From Theodoxus fluviatilis (lineage: Eukaryota; Mollusca; Gastropoda; Cycloneritida; Neritidae): DNA of 13,764 nt. Below, piece after piece: positions 8,761 through 13,764 of this stretch (the first letter of the stretch is position 1; the number at the start of each line of letters is the position of its first letter). The notes under the pieces were generated by a model that did not search any database, was not told the origin of the DNA, and was given only the letters and a program-made list of their open reading frames with translations. The translations under genes and the position numbers were made by a program. The stretch spans positions 1-13,764 of the forward strand of contig JAWQFJ010014990.1 in assembly GCA_034096865.1 (NCBI GenBank). The letters run 5' to 3'.

Positions 8761-9070
8761 GATGGGACCGGAATTGATGGGACCGGAATTGCTGGGACCG
8801 GAATTGATGGGACCGGAATTGATGGGACCGGAATTGATGGGACCGGAATGATGGGACCGGAATTGATGGGACCGGAATTGATGGGACCGGAATGATGGGA
8901 CCGAAATGATGGGACCGGAATTGATGGGACCGGAATCGATGGGACCGGAATCGATGGGACCGGAATTGATGGGACCGGAAATGATGGGACGGAATTGATG
9001 GGACCGGAATTGATGGGACGGAATTGATGGGACCGGAATTGATGGGACCGGAATTGATGGGACCGGAATT
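8761..9070. repeat. A-unit block degenerating into length and base variants
   Basis: After canonical A units, 8845-9025 contains units that have lost a T (GGAATGATGGG, 8846 and 8890), a GACCGAAATG unit near 8900, two adjacent ATCGAT units (near 8935 and 8950), a GGAAATGATG unit near 8980 and two GGGACGG units (near 8988 and 9016) that lack one C. This is the densest mixture of substitutions and indels in the window. It ends where G units resume at about 9071. Confidence 0.87.
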
Positions 9071-9800
9071 GATGGGGCCGGAATTGATGGTGCCGGAATT
9101 GATGGGGCCGGAATTGATGGGGCCGGAATTGATGGGGCCGGAATTGATGGGGCCGGAATTGATGGGGCCGGAATTGATGGGGCCGGAATTGATGGGGCCG
9201 GAATTGATGGGGCCGGAATTGATGGGGCCGGAATTGATGGGGCCGGAATTGATGGGCCGGAATGATGGGCCGGAATTGATGGGGCCGGAATTGATGGGGC
9301 CGGAATTGAATGGGCCGGAATTGATGGGGCCGGAATTGATGGGACCGGAATTGATGGGGCCGGAATTGATGGGCCGGAATTGATGGGGCCGGAATTGATG
9401 GGGCCGGAATTGATGGGGCCGGAATTGATGGGGCCGGAATTGATGGGGCCGGAATTGATGGGGCCGGAATTGATGGGGCCGGAATTGATGTGGGCCGGAA
9501 TTGATGGGACCGGAATTGATGGGACCGGAATTGATGGGACCGGAATTGATGGGGCCGGAATTGATGGGGCCGGAATTGATGGGGCCGGAATTGATGGGGC
9601 CGGAATTGATGGGGCCGGAATTGATGGGGCCGGAATTGATGGGGCCGGAATTGATGGGGCCGGAATTGATGGGGCCGGAATTGATGGGGCCGGAATTGAT
9701 GGGGCCGGAATTGATGGGACCGGAATTGCTGGGGCCGGAATTGATGGGGCCGGAATTGATGGGCCGGAATTGATGGGGCCGGAATTGATGGGCCGGAATT
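9071..9800. repeat. G-unit runs with scattered variants; two plus frames open at once
   Basis: Mostly G 15-mers. Variants are GGTGCC near 9090, a 13-mer near 9260, GAATGGGCC at 9308, a 16-mer with an inserted T (GATGTGGGCC) at 9487 and GCTGGGGCC near 9728. Short A patches occur at 9503-9547 and near 9718. Because long stretches are pure 15-mers, the MGPEL and D-G-A-G-I frames are both open over about 9501-9773 and overlap. That is expected of the repeat and is no sign of two genes. Confidence 0.85.
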
Positions 9801-10664
9801 GATGGGGCCGGAATTGATGGGCCGGAATTGATGGGGCCGGAATTGATGGGGCCGGAATTGATGGGGCCGGAATTGATGGGCCGGAATTGATGGGGCCGGA
9901 ATTGATGGGCCGGAATTGATGGGGCCGGAATTGATGGGACCGGAATTGATGGGCCGGAATTGATGGGGCCGGAATTGATGGGCCGGAATTGATGGGGCCG
10001 GAATTGATGGGGCCGGAATTGATGGGGCCGGAATTGATGGGGCCGGAATTGATGGGGCCGGAATTGATGGGGCCGGAATTGATGGGCCCGAAATTGATGG
10101 GGCCGGAATTGATGGGGCCGGAATTGATGGGGCCGGAATTGATGGGGCCGGAATTGTTTGGGCCGGAATTGATGGGACCGGAATTGATGGAACGGAATTG
10201 ATGGGACCGGAATTGATGGGGCCGGAATTGATGGGCCGGAATTGATGGGGCCGGAATTGATGGGGCCGGAATTGATGGGGCCGGAATTGATGGGGCCGGA
10301 ATTGATGGGGCCGGAATTGATGGGCCGGAATTGATGGGGCCGGAATTGATGGGCCGGAATTGATGGGGCCGGAATTGATGGGGCCGGAATTGATGGGGCC
10401 GGAATTGATGGGGCCGGAATTGATGGGGCCGGAATTGATGGGGCCGGAATTGATGGGGCCGGAATTGATGGGGCCGGAATTGATGGGACCGGAATTGATG
10501 GGACCGGAATTGATGGGACCGGAATTGATGGGGCCGGAATTGATGGGCCGGAATTGATGGGCCGGAATTGATGGGCCGGAATTGATGGGCCGGAATTGAT
10601 GGGCCGGAATTGATGGGGCCGGAATTGATGGGGCCGGAATTGATGGGGCCGGAATTGATGGGCC
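9801..10664. repeat. Mixed domain with a five-unit run of 14-mers
   Basis: G units and 14-mers alternate, with A patches near 10175-10210 and 10486-10530. Substitutions include GGGCCCGAAATT near 10086, GTTTGGG near 10156 and GGAACGG near 10190. Five consecutive 14-mers run from 10542 to 10611. No gene is visible. Confidence 0.85.
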
Positions 10665-10690
10665 GGAATTTATGGGGCCCGTATAGAATG
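10665..10690. repeat. Degenerate junction-like unit pair
   Basis: The sequence departs from the unit as GGAATTTATGG followed by GGCCCGTATAGAATGGGCC, with clustered changes and a CGTATAG segment not seen elsewhere. The TTA at 10670-10672 is one of the few minus-strand stops. Like 587-616 it ends in AATGGGCC. It could be a breakpoint between once separate subarrays or the site of an excised insertion, but no insertion remnant is recognisable. Confidence 0.78.
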
Positions 10691-11454
10691 GGCCGGAATT
10701 GATGGGGCCGGAATTGATGGGGCCGGAATTGATGGGGCCGGAATTGATGGGGCCGGAATTGATGGGGCCGGAATTGATGGGGCCGGAATTGATGGGCCGG
10801 AATTGAATGGGCCGGAATTGATGGGGCCGGAATTGATGGGGCCGGAATTGATGGGGCCGGAATTGATGGGGCCGGAATTGATGGGGCCGGAATTGATGGG
10901 CCGGAATTGATGGGACCGGAATTGATGGGACCGGAATTGATGGGACCGGAATTGATGGGCCGGAATTGATGGGGCCGGAATTGATGGGGCCGGAATTGAT
11001 GGGGCCGGAATTGATGGGGCCGGAATTGATGGGCCGGAATTGATGGGGCCGGCATTGATGGGGCCGGAATTGATGGGGCCGGAATTGATGGGCCGGAATT
11101 GATGGGGCCGGAATTGATGGGGCCGGAATTGATGGGGCCGGAATTGATGGGGCCGGAATTGATGGGGCCGGAATTGATGGGGCCGGAATTGATGGGGCCG
11201 GAATTGATGGGGCCGGAATTGATGGGGCCGGAATTGATGGGGCCGGAATTGATGGGCCGGAATTGATGGGGCCGGAATTGATGGGCCGGAATTGATGGGC
11301 CGGAATTGATGGGGCCGGAATTGATGGGCCGGAATTGATGGGGCCGGAATTGATGGGCCGGAATTGATGGGGCCGGAATTGATGGGGCCGGAATTGATGG
11401 GCCGGAATTGATGGGGCCGGAATTGATGGGGCCGGAATTGATGGGGCCGGAATT

Positions 11455-11538
11455 GATGGGCCGGAATTGATGGGCCGGAATTGATGGGCCGGAATTGATG
11501 GGCCGGAATTGATGGGCCGGAATTGATGGGCCGGAATT
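11455..11538 (+). repeat. Six consecutive 14-mers
   Basis: GATGGGCC starts at 11455 and recurs every 14 bases through 11525. Read on the plus strand, each unit is a complete four-codon frame (Met-Gly-Arg-Asn, stop) whose TGA shares its A with the next ATG. This is the longest pure 14-mer run I found. Confidence 0.88.
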
Positions 11539-12017
11539 GATGGGGCCGGAATTGATGGGGCCGGAATTGATGGGCCGGAATTGATGGGGCCGGAATTGAT
11601 GGGCCGGAATTGATGGGCCGGAATTGATGGGCCGGAATTGATGGGCCGGAATTGATGGGGCCGGAATTGATGGGACCGGAATTGATGGGGCCGGAATTGA
11701 TGGGCCGGAATTGATGGGGCCGGAATTGATGGGGCCGGAATTGATGGGGCCGGAATTGATGGGGCCGGAATTGATGGGGCCGGAATTGATGGGGCCGGAA
11801 TTGATGGGGCCGGAATTGATGGGCCGGAATTGATGGGGCCGGAATTGATGGGGCCGGAATTGATGGGCCGGAATTGATGGGGCCGGAATTGATGGGGCCG
11901 GAATTGATGGGGCCGGAATTGATGGGGCCGGAATTGATGGGCCGGAATTGATGGGCCGGAATTGATGGGGCCGGAATTGATGGGGCCGGAATTGATGGGG
12001 CCGGAATTGATGGGGCC

Positions 12018-12053
12018 GGAATTGATAATTGATGGGGCCGGATTTGATGGGCC
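12018..12053. repeat. Internally deleted unit (AATTGATAATTGATGG)
   Basis: A unit has lost the eight bases GGGGCCGG, leaving AATTGAT directly repeated with no spacer. The next unit has GGATTTGATGG and is 14 bases long. This is the shortest unit (7 bases) in the array and a clear deletion scar. It lies in a 62-codon array frame at 11962-12150. Confidence 0.88.
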
Positions 12054-13764
12054 GGAATTGATGGGACCGGAATTGATGGGACCGGAATTGATGGGACCGG
12101 AATTGATGGGACCGGAATTGATGGGGCCGGAATTGATGGGCCGGAATTGATGGGCCGGAATTGATGGGGCCGGAATTGATGGGGCCGGAATTGATGGGGC
12201 CGGAATTGATGGGCCGGAATTGATGGGGCCGGAATTGATGGGGCCGGAATTGATGGGGCCGGAATTGATGGGGCCGGAATTGATGGGGCCGGAATTGATG
12301 GGGCCGGAATTGATGGGGCCGGAATTGATGGGCCGGAATTGATTGGGCCGGAATTGATGGGGCCGGAATTGATGGGGCCGGAATTGATGGGCCGGAATTG
12401 ATGGGGCCGGAATTGATGGGGCCGGAATTGATGGGGCCGGAATTGATGGGGCCGGAATTGATGGGGCCGGAATTGATGGGGCCGGAATTGATGGGACCGG
12501 AATTGATGGGACCGGAATTGATGGGCCGGAATTGATGGGGCCGGAATTGATGGGGCCGGAATTGATGGGGCCGGAATTGATGGGCCGGAATTGATGGGGC
12601 CGGAATTGATGGGGCCGGAATTGATGGGGCCGGAATTGATGGGGCCGGAATTGATGGGGCCGGAATTGATGGGCCGGAATTGATGGGGCCGGAATTGATG
12701 GGCCGGAATTGATGGGCCGGAATTGATGGGGCCGGAATTGATGGGGCCGGAATTGATGGGCCGGAATTGATGGGGCCGGAATTGATGGGCCGGAATTGAT
12801 GGGCCGGAATTGATGGGGCCGGAATTGATGGGGCCGGAATTGATGGGCCGGAATTGATGGGACCGGAATTGATGGGACCGGAATTGATGGGACCGGAATT
12901 GATGGGACCGGAATTGATGGGACCGGAATTGATGGGGCCGGAATTGATGGGGCCGGAATTGATGGGGCCGGAATTGATGGGGCCGGAATTGATGGGCCGG
13001 AATTGATGGGGCCGGAATTGATGGGCCGGAATTGATGGGGCCGGAATTGATGGGGCCGGAATTGATGGGGCCGGAATTGATGGGGCCGGAATTGATGGGG
13101 CCGGAATTGATGGGGCCGGAATTGATGGGGCCGGAATTGATGGGGCCGGAATTGATGGGCCGGAATTGATGGGACCGGAATTGATGGGCCGGAATTGATG
13201 GGACCGGAATTGATGGGACCGGAATTGATGGGACCGGAATTGATGGGACCGGAATTGATGGGACCGGAATTGATGGGACCGGAATTGATGGGGCCGGAAT
13301 TGATGGGCCGGAATTGATGGGGCCGGAATTGATGGGGCCGGAATTGATGGGGCCGGAATTGATGGGCCGGAATTGATGGGGCCGGAAGCGATGGGGCCGG
13401 AATTGATTGGGCCGGAATTGATGGGGCCGGAATTGATGGGGCCGGAATTGATGGGACCGGAATTGATGGGGCCGGAATTGATGGGGCCGGAATTGATGGG
13501 GCCGGAATTGATGGGGCCGGAATTGATGGGCCGGAATTGATGGGGCCGGAATTGATGGGCCGGAATTGATGGGGCCGGAATTGATGGGGCCGGAATTGAT
13601 GGGGCCGGAATTGATGGGCCGGAATTGATGGGCCGGAATTGATGGGGCCGGAATTGATGGGGCCGGAATTGATGGGGCCGGAATTGATGGGACCGGAATT
13701 GATGGGACCGGAATTGATGGGCCGGAATTGATGGGCCGGAATTGATGGGGCCGGAATTGATGGG

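Larger units (their letters stand above)
8249..8851 (+). other. Array-borne open frame, 200 codons, MGPEL changing to LGPEL; not considered a gene
   Basis: It opens at a TTG after a 14-base unit and ends at the TGA produced when a T is lost near 8849. It reads MGPEL, then scattered Val, Tyr and Ala changes, then sixteen LGPEL units encoded by the GCT variant block, then MGPEL again. No start context, signal or unique domain is visible. The frame follows from the 15-base period and the lack of indels in this stretch. Confidence 0.8.
1..13764. repeat. Minisatellite/satellite array of 14-15 base units filling the window
   Basis: Every line is built from GATGGGGCCGGAATT, GATGGGACCGGAATT or the 14-mer GATGGGCCGGAATT in head-to-tail order with no inversion. 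Both window ends fall inside a unit, so the array continues on each side. G units are 60% GC, A units 53% and 14-mers 57%. The plus strand carries 6-7 G and only 2 C per unit, a strong and constant strand asymmetry. Units are nearly identical over long stretches, which indicates recent homogenisation by unequal exchange, slippage or gene conversion. No unique DNA longer than a few bases interrupts the array. The family is not one I recognise, and the host cannot be named. A eukaryotic satellite is the likeliest class (inference). Confidence 0.97.
10691..13764. repeat. Mixed domain rich in 14-mers, running off the window
   Basis: About 3 kb of G units and 14-mers, including six consecutive 14-mers at 11455-11538. 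A patches occur near 10910-10960, 12061-12120, 12493-12520, 12856-12930, 13166-13285 and 13689-13715. Isolated variants are GAATGGGCC near 10805, GGCATTGATG at 11051, ATT near 12343 and 13407, and GGAAGCGATGG near 13387. No gene or unique sequence is present. Confidence 0.87.

Noticed and set aside
9380..9802. Overlapping genes in two plus frames
   Set aside because: Two of the three frames are open in any pure 15-mer run, so overlap over 9501-9773 is expected from the unit and carries no extra information.
10665..10690. Remnant of an insertion sequence or transposon
   Set aside because: No terminal inverted repeats, target duplication or transposase fragment; only a few aberrant bases within unit-length sequence.
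992..12150. MGPEL pentapeptide open frames as genes (for example 992-1459, 3546-3986, 9380-9802, 10360-10557)
   Set aside because: They mostly start at a TTG after a short unit and stop at the TGA of the next short unit, have no unique sequence or start context, and appear wherever 15-mers run uninterrupted.
1..13764. CRISPR array
   Set aside because: Units are contiguous and near identical with no variable spacers, and the period of 14-15 bases is far too short.
1..13764. Telomeric repeat
   Set aside because: G-run length variation recalls telomerase products, but segmental duplications, internal amplified variants and a GGCC-rich unit fit exchange within a satellite better. No chromosome end is seen.
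1..13764. Pentapeptide-repeat protein family (beta-helix type)
   Set aside because: That family has an A(D/N)LXX-like pattern with a central Leu or Phe; Met-Gly-Pro-Glu-Leu, with Pro in every turn, does not match.
1..13764. Rho-independent terminators or hairpin regulatory sites
   Set aside because: GGCC and CCGG self-complementarity occurs in every unit and there is no T run or adjacent gene, so no particular site can be called.
1..13764. 14-mers as purely sequencing homopolymer errors
   Set aside because: Not fully excluded, but their clustering in some domains and near absence from G runs at 6736-6917 and 7458-7667 argues that many are real.

Overview
The whole 13,764-base window is one uninterrupted tandem array of a 14- to 15-base unit, and it runs off both ends. 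No ordinary gene, RNA gene, transposon, CRISPR array or unique flanking sequence is visible. Three unit types make up nearly everything: a 15-mer GATGGGGCCGGAATT ('G' unit), a 15-mer GATGGGACCGGAATT ('A' unit), and a 14-mer GATGGGCCGGAATT that lacks one G of the G run. At about 14.7 bases per unit the window holds roughly 930 copies (estimated from length, not counted).

Organism: nothing here identifies it. A homogeneous minisatellite or satellite array of this length is most typical of a eukaryotic nuclear genome (centromeric, subtelomeric or heterochromatic), but that is inference. One undetermined base (N at 3000) and the repeat content mean array length and copy order depend on assembly quality.

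Layout: 1-586 mixes G units and 14-mers; 587-616 is a degenerate unit pair; 617-1098 is mixed; 1099-1606 is an A-unit block; 1607-3176 is mixed; 3177-3371 is A-rich; 3653-4106 is an A block that ends in a cluster of 16-mers; 4107-4555 is a G run followed by an A run; 4556-6735 is rich in 14-mers; 6736-8193 is a substitution-rich island containing an internal duplication at a 735-base offset; 8386-9070 is a second variant island with 16 consecutive GCT units; 9071-10664 is mixed; 10665-10690 is degenerate; 10691-13764 is mixed and rich in 14-mers, with one internally deleted unit near 12020.

Coding: because 15 is divisible by 3, runs of 15-mers read as pentapeptide repeats (Met-Gly-Pro-Glu-Leu in one plus frame, Asp-Gly-Ala/Thr-Gly-Ile in another). 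Plus-strand open frames mostly begin at a TTG just after a 14-mer and end at the TGA produced by the next 14-mer, so they are by-products of array structure. On the minus strand two of the three frames have no stop codon across the whole window, because the unit contains no TTA, CTA or TCA. I treat none of these as genes. The biology to be read here is how the array evolved: local amplification of single mutant units, a segmental duplication, and separation of indel-rich from substitution-rich domains.
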